Of a DNA stretch of 51,847 nt, positions 42,595 through 51,847 are shown piece by piece. The position numbers and the translations under genes are program-made. Within the stretch, counting starts at the first letter, position 1; every line of letters starts with the position of its first letter. Origin of the DNA: Fragilariopsis cylindrus CCMP1102 (Eukaryota; Bacillariophyta; Bacillariophyceae; Bacillariales; Bacillariaceae); the NCBI GenBank assembly GCA_900095095.1, contig FMBT01000559.1:1-51847 (forward strand), written 5' to 3'. The notes under the pieces are model-generated. The model was not told where the DNA came from. It made no database searches and was given only the letters and a program-made list of their open reading frames with translations.

Positions 42595-45500
42595 ATGCAA
42601 AGGAAAATCAAAAACTCTCCCTCCGTACGGACTGGTTCTAAAAAGCAGGTTGGTGGTGTTTCCATGCCCCAAACCACTTTTGGTCCACCACGAACATTCA
42701 AAACGTCTCCCAGTGATGGACACCATATGCTCTCCTCTACTGTTGCTGATACTAAACAGCCGGCAACTTCCTCAAAGAAGTCCGTGCTTTCCACTGTCAG
42801 TACCAGTATGAAACAGCGCGTGTCCCCTGGTTTGATTGACGATAAAGGATACCGCGGTTATGGGTTGGATATTTCCGATGACATTTCCGACCTTGATGGT
42901 TTAGCAAAGATCATTCCATCCAACATTACAACCAGCTCTGATACGTCCATCCACTTTGATCCGCAGTGCTGTTCTATAGCTTCCCATTCCTCATCCTATA
43001 CTGACAATTCAGCTACTGCCACCGTACAATCCTTGGGGAAACCACGTGCACGTTATACTATGGAACGTGGCTACACCTTGGAACAACCTCCATCGTCTAC
43101 ATTCGAAGCTTCCCAATCTTCGAAACTGTCTCAGTCCCAAGCTTCCCAGTCCTGGTCATCTCCATCTACTAATGCCTCCCAGTCCTGGTCATCTCCATCT
43201 ACTACTGCCTCTTCTGTGAAAGCTTCCCGGTTTGGTTCGCAAGTTACCTGGTCCTCTACTTCGAAAGCTTCCAGCTTTGCTCCAGATGTTTCTAATTCTG
43301 CTACCACCATGAAACACCCTCCCTCGTCTACTGCGAAATCTTCCACCATGAAACACCCTCCCTCCTCTACTGCGAAATCTTCCACCATGAAACACCGTCC
43401 CTCCTCTACTGCGAAATCTTCCACCATGAAACAACGTTCCTCCTCTACTACGAAATCTTCCACCATGAAACAACGTTCCTCCTCTACATCGAAAAGTTCC
43501 ACCATGAAACAACGTTCTTCCTTTACTTCGAAATCTTCTACCTTGAAGCAACGTTCTTCCTCTACTTTGAAATCTTCCACCCGGAAACAACGTTCCTCTT
43601 CTCCTTTGAAATCTTCCAGTTTTTCTCCCGGATGTCCACCATGTCCTTCTGGAACTATTCCCTCCTTCACTGGTCCAGTTACAGTTCCAATTCTTGGACG
43701 CACAGCTGACACTTTCATTGACCTACTGTCATCAAGTGATAGTGAAAGTGATAGTGACATGCCTGATGACATGCCTGATTTGGTGTCTGGCCAACGCTGC
43801 GACAGCAGCAGTGACGAGGAGAGCGATGAGGACAGTACGGATGCGGGTGCTAAAACCATTATACCATCTGCCAGACGCAGCACTCGGATTCCACCTAATG
43901 TGCCACTTCCTTCCTACTTTGAGGGGGAAGATGATGAAGATGACGATGACGACGATGAAGAAGATGGAGAAGTCAGCTTCGGCTTTGGCTTCAACCGCTA
44001 TTACTCCAAGCCAAGGAAACGTTCCAAGAAACGTCAGTCTAAAAAACCTTCCTGTGCACCGAAAGCTATTCCGCCTCAATCCATTGAACGTTACTGTGCT
44101 GGTTCTAAGATTTGGTCGGGACCCCTTTGTCCAAAAGGTATATGTCTTGTAGTTCAAACGGAAACTGAAGTCCATGTGGTTCAAGATTGTCCAGCAGGAC
44201 AGGTATATATTTTCCGACAACTATCATCTCTTGTACATTTGCAGCAGGTTGATTCTGAGTTGGCTGCTTTTTTGAAGGCAGGATTTGCAAAGGATTTCCC
44301 TGTGTTACTGTATCGCATGAATCGAAACCATGTCACATCCTTTTGTGTGATATTCAATGAGTCAAATACGAATAGTCCTATTCTCGATTCGATGGATTTC
44401 AACAAGTTGAATCGCCTGCTGTCAGAGGTCGATCCACTCAATGTATATGGATGTCTCCGACAAGCGAAAAGGAGCAGTATCTCCTATGGATATGCTTCCA
44501 GTAGATGCACTCGCCGTGATGAATGTGGAACATCTGTTCCAAATCTGCTCAAAAATACACTCGAACCAGTTATCAAGGACTTGTTTGTGTCCATGTCCTC
44601 TATTTTTCGGTTGAAGATGCTTCCCATCTGGGCTAAGTTCATCCCTGATGCGAAGCGCCTTCCATTTGCTGCATCAATTGCGCCAGACAACGTATTGGAA
44701 GGACTTACTATTCACCTCACTAATCGTAAAAATCTTCTTCTACCACACAAGGATGTGAATAACCCAGTATATGACGAAACTTCACAGTTAGCGCTTGTTG
44801 TTGGTGCATGCCGTTGGGTTGACGGGAATCGAATTGGTACTACGGCATACTTTCGCAAGAGTATATCAGTAAGCATGGTGCGCAGCGATGTTATGGCACC
44901 ACTGCTGGAAGAATTAACTACAGTGTACTCCAAGTTGCCACTGCACCGACGTCATTTGAATCCTACAACTTTTGAAGAAGCGCATAAGGAGGGGTGTCAC
45001 CTGGACACGAATCATTTCACCATTCCATGTAACATCGATCCTATGGGTAAGTAATAATGAAGTTCTTGCTGCACCTTCTCCATCCGTTAGAATATGATAT
45101 TTGCATTTGCTGTTCACCTAACATCACTCCCTCTATTACTGTTCAATGCTCAAATGTACACAGGCTTCCTAACATTGTTCATTCACCCGACCTGTGTTCT
45201 TCAGCACGTGTTTCACTTGTCGTTGCTGCAGGTTATCAGCGTTCTAATGTGCATGGATATATTCCCAAACAGCGCTTATTTCTTTGATCTGGCTGTGTTC
45301 GAGCTAGTGGAGCGCAAAGTTTTGTATCATGGAGAGGCGGCAGCAATTGGACAGCACCTTGCTACCCGAATGGTTCACTACCGCGATCTATACTATGCTC
45401 ATAAAACAACACGAACAGGAAAGCGTCTCAAGTTGGGGGTCTTTCGATACCACTCCTCCAAGCAGTTCCCACTGGTTCTGCATTTACTATCTCCATCGGA

Positions 45501-46224
45501 TTGGATTGAATGTGCAGTAAAGAAACTGGTTGTGTGCCTTTTCATATGGAAGAGAGCGCCCACGAAACCTAATCTTACAACCATTGATGGCATCTACGAT
45601 TCCTGTTCAGCTTTATTTCAGGACACAGTTCATGGAATGGGTCCCCTTTCGGCAAAACATCAGTTGTCAGTTCTATCTGCACTTGGGTGCGTTCCTTCAT
45701 GGTTAAGAACATATACTAGTGTGGAGGGTCGTGTCCTTGAGTTTTTTGAGAAACGTTACCCAAAACTAGCATGGACCGGACTTGCAGGAAGAAAAACATT
45801 ATCTGGCATCCAGACATACTTGCAAAACCGGTTCCACGATATTTGGGAAATTTTAAGGGTCGAAAACCTGTTATGTAAGGTTTACCGCCTCATCAATCCC
45901 AATGGCAGCGATTCGGCATTTGTTGACATTCATCGCAATGATCAAATTCTAATTGTGGAAGTGGAGTCAAGGTATTCTATTCATTTTGCTAATGGGAAGG
46001 TGGTCCAGTTGTCTACCAACAGTCTATGCAACCAATGGGAGGTGGTGGGTCAGGCAATGGTGCCAACACCAGAAATAGCAAACTATCTCCAACTTGAACT
46101 AGTATTTGAGTCGGTGGATAGATTCCCAACTTTGGATAAGTTGATGAGATCCGTTGATATCAGTCGGGTCAACCACTCCTTTCCTGGCAATCAACAATCC
46201 TCTAGTCTATTGTTTACATTTTGA
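42595..46224 (+). CDS. about 1,180-aa protein with 13-residue repeats and an H-x-D domain, two exons
   Basis: ATG 42595, not recognised. The N-terminal half is Ser/Thr/Lys-rich, with eight 13-residue repeats at 43306-43617 (for example TMKHPPSSTAKSS, TMKQRSSSTSKSS), then an acidic run (DDEDDDDDDEEDGE). A globular C-terminal domain follows (LYRMNRNHVTSFCVIFNES; LEGLTIHLTNRKNLL; LPHKDVNNP with H718 and D720; YFRKSISVSMVRSD). The spacing of H-x-D, then Arg, then RKS recalls double-stranded beta-helix dioxygenases, but this is a motif-level guess. The first exon ends at 45046 (GGTAAGT). Its 3' exon starts at 45164 or 45232; the former keeps frame with the remaining 350 residues (AVFELVERKVLYHGEAAAIG; TGLAGRKTLSGIQTYL). 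It is convergent with the transposase-like gene, 91 bp apart. Confidence 0.6.
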
Positions 46225-46315
46225 AGATCATCTTGGAGTTATTTGTAGCAATAGTAACATAGTAGAACATTATTTGTGAATTTATTCTCCAATTCTGTAT
46301 TGATTATACCTGTAC

Positions 46316-49300
46316 TTATATCACAGCTGAGTCGGAAGCGGCTGTTTCTTGAAATGATCGTTTGTTAGTGTCGTTGTTGTTGGTTTTCAGGAATTGGTCC
46401 GCTGATTTCTCATCAACACCATCTTCGTACGTTGCCCCTTTAAAACGTGGCAGCCTAAATGCAACTTGACCTTGAACCAAGACGGCTTCCAACCAATTCA
46501 TAGCTATCACATAATAGTGCGTTCGTTGGCTAGAATGGCGCAGCATCAAACCACAAACTAAGTTGCCTCTCTTCTTATCAACCCAGTTTTTGGTACCCGT
46601 TATTGTAGCATGGAAATAACAGCCATCCAGTAACTCAATATGGTCTTGGTAACTCAAGTGAACCATCACTAGGGTTTTATCCTTGATGACGATAAAGACT
46701 TCCTCCGCCACTAGATCAATTACAACCGGGATACACTCATCCTGACGTCTCAGTGGGCAGGATAACAGGGCGTCGTATACATTGTAAATGGATACCGTAT
46801 CACCTCCTTTATCTATGCCTGAAAATGGTTCTTCAAGTTTACCAGATCCAATGAAGCTATCCGAGACACCATTCCTGTTCGATTCTTTTTCGATTGTTTC
46901 AGTAGCAGACCTCAGCAGGCGATCATACATTTCTTTTTGATCAACATTGTCTTTACTGTCTTTTTCAGTTTCCACCTCCTTGTACGCTGAGGCTAACAAA
47001 GTGTCTAGAGCCACTTTTTGCAGATGGCTGAGAGCAGCATTGTTGGCAAATTTGGGTTTCATATCGCGTATGAACTGTTTCACTTTTGGAATGCTTCCTT
47101 CACCCATGCCACCACCCTCCCAGAGGTACCGGAGAGGACCAAACCTCTCTATAGTTGGTTCAAGGTTCAGCAGTGTAATAAGATTCATTTGTCTTATCAC
47201 TGATATTGAATTGGGTCCCGTTGCAGGTCCTATTTGTTTGTCAATACGGTGATAGATAGTTAGAAATAACTTCACGTGCCTGCCAACGGATTTCCCGGAA
47301 CAACCATACATAACACGGGAAACAATACATAAATGCAGGGATATTAACTCGAGGATGCCCTTGCGTGCTGAATGAACGTTGAATTGAGGAGGAATTTCGG
47401 GAGGATATTCTCCGTCTTTCGTCACAAAATCATCAAACCAAGCTTGACAATCTCTGGAGTTCATTTTCTGAACTTGTTCGTATTCCTCTCCGGATACCTT
47501 GCCATTAATGTAGTCAAATATATCATCTTCCGTGTAGCCAGAAAATAATTGAGGGTAGTCGTTTACTACATTGACAAACCAAGCACGGGCAGGAGTTACC
47601 ACTGAAAAGTCAACATTGGTAGGTAGAACCACCCTCCTCTTCTTACACCACTTTTTTAGTTGTGCGAGGCTGTACAAACTAAAGTCTTTTCCCAAATCAG
47701 TGGTATTGAAATCCTGCGTGCCATAGTCGGGAAGATCTGCGTGGATCCACTTGGATATGCGTTGGTGAGAGATCCAATTTTTGGACAACCAATTCCCGTA
47801 CTTCATATCGTTAGTACCACAAATAGGGTGCAGCGGCAAGTAACTGAGGGATGCGTGGTCGAGATGCTGAATAATCCCAGACTTGAGTGTGAGGCAGTTT
47901 AGTTTGGCATTAACGAACTTGCTTCCAGCGCCCAGCTTGTGTATAGGTGTTAAAAACCTCACCAGAAGAATAGTATTGAGTTTCTTATATGTACCCAAAA
48001 AAAGCATATGCATTATACAATCTACAAAAACTGCCACTCCAACATGTTCGGAAATCTCCCATAGAGGGGGAAAGTTAGGCATCCGGAAAGAGGCGGGATC
48101 TGACTGTAGCTCTTCTAATAGTTCGGGGGATGCATTTCCTGCCTGAGAAAGTTCGAGATGAGCCCTGAGCGCATTAACATAAATAGAGTTTAAGAATTCT
48201 TTGTTCACACCTTCGCACTTAAGGTAACATTCGAACGCTTTGTGGGTCCATCGTTTCTCCTTTATCCTATTGAAACTAATCAGACATGCCGCCTTCAACC
48301 CCTCAATTGTAACTTTCTTAATTGGTAATAATTGTGGTGATGTGGAGGGGGGACGCATATCTTCTGGATAGTTGGTAGGTATTTTATATTTCATCAAACT
48401 AAGATCCATTGAGAAACAAACAGCACAGGGTGTATTGGCGTTGGATCCTATATCTGGATTGTTCATAAACTGGGCGTAACAACGGGGACACAAAACTGCT
48501 TGATCAATGACGTCATAAAATTCTCCCGCATAGGACCAACAAGCGTGTGTGTTGCCACCATTAAGCAGTGACAAACGTTTAGATTTATCGGGTCTGTCAG
48601 CAAGAAATGCATACAGCTTGGGTTTTACATCCACGACACACTTGTGCTGCCGACTGTAGACTAGGAATGGTCTTTGGGTCAACTTGTTTAATTCGTCAGC
48701 AAACATTTTTTCTGCTGCTGTGGTGGATGATTTTGCAGGCCCAATCCAAAGAAGATGACAATGCCGGCCAGAATGATCCCCATCGAGTGCTCCAATGGTG
48801 ACCATTCCGAGACTAGCGGATGATCCGGTGCTCTTAATAACACTAAAAGGTTGAAAGTCATCCGTCCAAGGTATAATCTTGATTGGCAAGATGGGATGGC
48901 CACTATTATTACGGTCCTGTAAGATACTTCCCAAGACAACCCTCGGATTGAGCAGCTCTTTCCCACGAGGTGTATGGGCGTGGACTGAATGTGAAAACGG
49001 AAGAAATTCATTGGGTGGGTGCTCCGAGCAAAACTGGTGCCTGATGGTGGATTCCATAGAAATGTATACGAACCCTTCAGGAAGTTTCACTATTTTTGGT
49101 ATGGGAAGATTTTTCTTGACAGAAGGAATCCCATCCAACAGCTTATTCCTGATATCATTGCCACAGGCGGGCACAAACGTATTTAAATTAGGTTGTGTAG
49201 CACTGTGATGAACGTAAGAAAGAAGTGTGGCAAGAATTGCTCGTTGCTTAACCTTAAGTTCAATGCAAAGTTTCGACAACAGTAGAATATAGAGTGACGT

Positions 49301-49987
49301 TGACGCTTTTTCGTCCGAATATTTTGTATTGTGCCTACCAGTTATAGCCAGTTGAGTAATAAACTTGTGACCTACATTATTTATACATGCATCAAAGTAG
49401 GATTGAAGATCTGGAGGGAACCGTGAAATTATATCAATGAGCAGGGGTTCTGGTTGCAACCTCATTGCAGCTATGTAGTCTGCGTTGGAGCTGATTGCAA
49501 GTGAATCAAAAGGAATAGAATGACCACTGGTATTAGCAACAAGATTGCCGGTGATGGTGGTATCTTGTTGGGTATGATCTAAAAGATTGGGAGAGGTGGG
49601 GCATCCTGGACAAATAATTGCATTGACTGGGTCCAACATCGAAACAACATGTTCTTCGATATCTGCTCCGTCATCATTGAAATCATTTGGACTGTCATCA
49701 AATGACATGTTGTCAACAATTTCATCACGATAGTTCAACATTGCTGCTTCATGACTTTTGTTACCTTTGTGAGCCGTAATGCGGCCAGAAAGTCGACCAC
49801 GAGTCATTTTAGGTGAATATTTGGAAGGTGTACATATTCGGCATTTAAAGTAAGTGAATCCTGTACATCTTGCGCTTGTACACTGAAACTGATAGAAACA
49901 GTTTTCACGTTCGATGATGTGGGAGGGGGGAATTACCCCTACACAATAACAACATTGAACATCAGTATCAGAAGCAATGGTAAACAT
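46316..49987 (-). CDS. 1,223-aa transposase-like protein with N-terminal zinc cluster
   Basis: Single uninterrupted ORF, ATG 49987. Residues of about 12-80 hold a Cys/His cluster (VQCCYCVGV, CTSARCTGFTYFKCRICTP, HKGNKSHEAA), a likely DNA-binding zinc module. Near residue 375 is IIPWTDDFQPFSVIKSTGSS, followed by DGDHSGRHCHLLWIGPAKSS. This order (acidic DDF block, then a conserved Gly/Pro signature) is that of large DDE/RNase-H-like transposases of the CACTA-related kind common in stramenopile genomes. A second Cys cluster follows (CPRCYAQF, CAVCFSMDL), then EHVGVAVFVDCIMHMLFLGT near 650 and PLRYLWEGGGMGEG near 958. The catalytic triad was not mapped, so the enzyme class is inferred from block order and my memory of such proteins. 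Its unbroken length argues for recent activity or constraint. Confidence 0.65.
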   Translation of the reverse strand: MFTIASDTDVQCCYCVGVIPPSHIIERENCFYQFQCTSARCTGFTYFKCRICTPSKYSPKMTRGRLSGRITAHKGNKSHEAAMLNYRDEIVDNMSFDDSPNDFNDDGADIEEHVVSMLDPVNAIICPGCPTSPNLLDHTQQDTTITGNLVANTSGHSIPFDSLAISSNADYIAAMRLQPEPLLIDIISRFPPDLQSYFDACINNVGHKFITQLAITGRHNTKYSDEKASTSLYILLLSKLCIELKVKQRAILATLLSYVHHSATQPNLNTFVPACGNDIRNKLLDGIPSVKKNLPIPKIVKLPEGFVYISMESTIRHQFCSEHPPNEFLPFSHSVHAHTPRGKELLNPRVVLGSILQDRNNSGHPILPIKIIPWTDDFQPFSVIKSTGSSASLGMVTIGALDGDHSGRHCHLLWIGPAKSSTTAAEKMFADELNKLTQRPFLVYSRQHKCVVDVKPKLYAFLADRPDKSKRLSLLNGGNTHACWSYAGEFYDVIDQAVLCPRCYAQFMNNPDIGSNANTPCAVCFSMDLSLMKYKIPTNYPEDMRPPSTSPQLLPIKKVTIEGLKAACLISFNRIKEKRWTHKAFECYLKCEGVNKEFLNSIYVNALRAHLELSQAGNASPELLEELQSDPASFRMPNFPPLWEISEHVGVAVFVDCIMHMLFLGTYKKLNTILLVRFLTPIHKLGAGSKFVNAKLNCLTLKSGIIQHLDHASLSYLPLHPICGTNDMKYGNWLSKNWISHQRISKWIHADLPDYGTQDFNTTDLGKDFSLYSLAQLKKWCKKRRVVLPTNVDFSVVTPARAWFVNVVNDYPQLFSGYTEDDIFDYINGKVSGEEYEQVQKMNSRDCQAWFDDFVTKDGEYPPEIPPQFNVHSARKGILELISLHLCIVSRVMYGCSGKSVGRHVKLFLTIYHRIDKQIGPATGPNSISVIRQMNLITLLNLEPTIERFGPLRYLWEGGGMGEGSIPKVKQFIRDMKPKFANNAALSHLQKVALDTLLASAYKEVETEKDSKDNVDQKEMYDRLLRSATETIEKESNRNGVSDSFIGSGKLEEPFSGIDKGGDTVSIYNVYDALLSCPLRRQDECIPVVIDLVAEEVFIVIKDKTLVMVHLSYQDHIELLDGCYFHATITGTKNWVDKKRGNLVCGLMLRHSSQRTHYYVIAMNWLEAVLVQGQVAFRLPRFKGATYEDGVDEKSADQFLKTNNNDTNKRSFQETAASDSAVI

Positions 49988-50446
49988 TGAACGTAAAATA
50001 TTGAATACTTCTATTGATTCGATTGAAGGAAAACACGCTGTGATTGAATCACCAATATATAATTATCACAATCTTAATAAGGTTTGATCGTATTAAATAT
50101 ATGCAGCATGATATATAATCATCACATAATATGCATGCGATTATGATGCCTATCTCGTCGTCAGCGCAATAACATCTAATATTAATAAGATTCTAATGTT
50201 ATATTATTATTAATATTACGGATATTTTCTAATTTATTTAAAGAAGAATTGTTTTGAAAAAGTAACGGCTATATTTAATATGTTTCAAATTACAAAAAGC
50301 GGTTAAGAATGTGAAAAGATTTATAACAGCAATAAAACCTCAGGTTTTATTTATGTGCGCGATCAAAGTATATTCTTATTATAATATTACAATTGTTCTG
50401 CGGAATATATTAATACATGACGAATTAATTGATAGAAAGCGGAAGA
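49988..50446. other. AT-rich gap with a 10-bp-arm palindrome
   Basis: The upstream region of the transposase-like gene and downstream of the small Arg-rich gene. A perfect palindrome lies at 50331-50351: AATAAAACCT, C, AGGTTTTATT. AATAAA occurs on both strands, so it could serve as a poly(A) signal in either direction. No other feature was seen. Confidence 0.55.
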
Positions 50447-50959
50447 TTAAGATTCGTATCTAAATAATCTAACCTCGTTCGAAGAGGATGGTCGAGCCCT
50501 TGGTCTTCGTCTATGTCCAGAGGTAGGTGCTGCTCTTTGTTGAATTTCCAACGTCCGGGCGGCACTTATGGCAGCAGTTCGTCTAGCTCGAAGGTCAGCA
50601 GCTTGCTGTGCCACAGGGTTATGCAAATGGATGGGGTGGAGTAATTCCCAAATATGATCGAACATTGCATAGAAGCTTACGCTGGTTTTTAAGCAGGTAA
50701 CATACAATGTTTGGCCGAGGACATGATGTACAGCACATACAAATTTTTGCTCCTCTTGAAGTCCATATAGAATGAAAAAGGGAATCGCAAAATTCTGGGC
50801 ACGCTCCATTGCTACCCTTACCCATTTAGTTGTGGGGCCTACAATAGTATCGGAAGGTCGACCACGTCCTGTAAATGATTCATGATTCCACCACCACCAT
50901 CGATCTTGGACAACATCTGGTGCGTTAGAACGCAATGGGTAAATCATGTTATGACGCAT
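50447..50959 (-). CDS. 170-aa hypothetical protein with Arg-rich C-terminus
   Basis: The first ATG is 50959 (MRHNMIYPLRSNAP). The protein is conserved-looking in composition through residue 120 (DRWWWWNHESFTGRGRPSDT; AMERAQNFAIPFFILYGLQ; LHPIHLHNPVAQQAADLRAR), then basic and Pro/Ser-rich to the stop. No family was recognised. It is in the same orientation as the transposase-like gene, about 460 bp upstream of its start, so it could be part of the same element or a host gene. Confidence 0.45.
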   Translation of the reverse strand: MRHNMIYPLRSNAPDVVQDRWWWWNHESFTGRGRPSDTIVGPTTKWVRVAMERAQNFAIPFFILYGLQEEQKFVCAVHHVLGQTLYVTCLKTSVSFYAMFDHIWELLHPIHLHNPVAQQAADLRARRTAAISAARTLEIQQRAAPTSGHRRRPRARPSSSNEVRLFRYES

Positions 50960-51847
50960 GGTCTCCAATCTATCTTGTTTACGTTATACTTTGGTGAATA
51001 GTTTCGTTTCAGTGGAAATGATTTTTATGAGAATGTTTTCTGTATCATAGTATCAACTGCCAACATTGCTAGATTTCTGCTACTGTTGTGTGTAATTATC
51101 GTGTATTCATCTTATATACAAACTCCACAATTTTATAACCGTGGAAATCTGTTGCATAAATTATACAATACACGGCTATAAATAGACAGTATATTTCGAA
51201 CTTATTCTTATTCTATAAAATATATAAACTGTATAAAATATTATATTTCATAATATATATATAGGTCAAAACAATAACACGGTAATGATCGATACATCGT
51301 GGAGATTCCATATTTTATATTATTCCAGTCAGACGATATATTATATATATAAAATATAAAACATATCGTGGAAAACAAAAGAACTAAATAAGTCTGTATA
51401 TGCATGCAGTCGATCCAACTTTTTAGAATAAACGCGCCAAATTATTTAAACTAAAGAATGATGCATGAAATCGATGCATGCATCTCGCGTGTGGCCGACT
51501 ACAACAATAATAATACGAGTATATTCTTTTTCTTGCAAAAACCCTGCGATGAATGCTGTGGTACATTTTGTACTACAGCGTATGCAATGACAATAAATTT
51601 TTGAAAAAAAAAAAAAAAGGAGGTTATGTATCAAATAACATAATTTGCGTATTATATAATTGAGCAAAGGAAATAAACAATGCGAAATAATACACATTCA
51701 TATAATAACACATGCTCACACGTATAAAAAGGTAATGAAAACAACATATAAATACATATTTGAGACGGAAAAGTAAGTTTCGTATGAAAAAAGATATATA
51801 TATATTCTGCAGATAAACAACTAATCATGGCCAAATTTTTTTTGTCT
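50960..51847. other. AT-rich terminal gap
   Basis: About 890 bp of strongly AT-rich sequence with TATATATA blocks at about 51250-51360 and an A14 run near 51604-51617. No supported gene was seen. Either the right end of the putative element or plain intergenic DNA lies here. Confidence 0.4.

Noticed and set aside
43131..43883. 250-aa minus-strand ORF with Glu/Phe repeats
   Set aside because: Antisense of the 13-residue repeat region; periodicity comes from the plus-strand coding repeat.
36345..51847. CACTA-type termini or matching inverted ends of the putative large element
   Set aside because: Looked in both flanks and around the array; no convincing pair or target duplication found, so boundaries are left open.
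1..51847. tRNA or rRNA genes
   Set aside because: Scanned for T-arm-like GTTCGA contexts and cloverleaf partners; the few matches lie in coding sequence or lack arms.

Overview
This is nuclear DNA of a photosynthetic eukaryote, most likely a diatom or a close ochrophyte relative. The evidence is GT-AG introns, AT-rich gaps with simple repeats, plastid lipid and pigment-quinone genes, and several N-termini that look like secretory signals followed by an aromatic residue, as in diatom plastid pre-sequences. No species can be named from the sequence alone.

Region 1-24.4 kb is gene-dense and cellular: HPPD (-, cut by the window edge), DGDG synthase (+), an RNF10-like RING protein (-), an ABCB half-transporter (-), a MUS81/XPF-family nuclease (-), a small membrane protein with a disordered tail (+), a CCR4-type deadenylase (-), a secreted cystatin-CIA30 protein (+), NAD(P)HX dehydratase (-), an S1-domain protein (+) and a ChaN-like protein with a Tat-type lumen signal (-). 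Region 24.8-29.1 kb is a graveyard of non-LTR retrotransposon 3' ends. One copy has a perfect 15-bp target-site duplication. Region 29.4-36.4 kb is cellular again: a myristoylation-type membrane protein, an EAF6-like subunit with an AT-hook divergent from a two-box HMGB protein, and a CGL160-like plastid membrane protein.

Region 37.4-51 kb is different. It holds long, mostly unbroken ORFs: an 802-aa coiled-coil/Cys-rich protein, a roughly 1,180-aa protein with 13-residue repeats and an H-x-D motif, a 1,223-aa transposase-like protein convergent with it, and two small Arg-rich ORFs. A 2-kb tandem array with three nested periods (99, 72 and 151+120 bp) lies between them. I read this as a candidate large DNA mobile element or its remains. 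Its termini were not found, so that is inference.

A cross-cutting observation is that at least seven conserved cellular genes are broken by shifts in which the sequence is one base short, mostly at short homopolymers. The long ORFs at 37-51 kb show almost none. The simplest reading is residual indel error in the assembly, so these genes are annotated as single genes spanning the shifts and not as pseudogenes.
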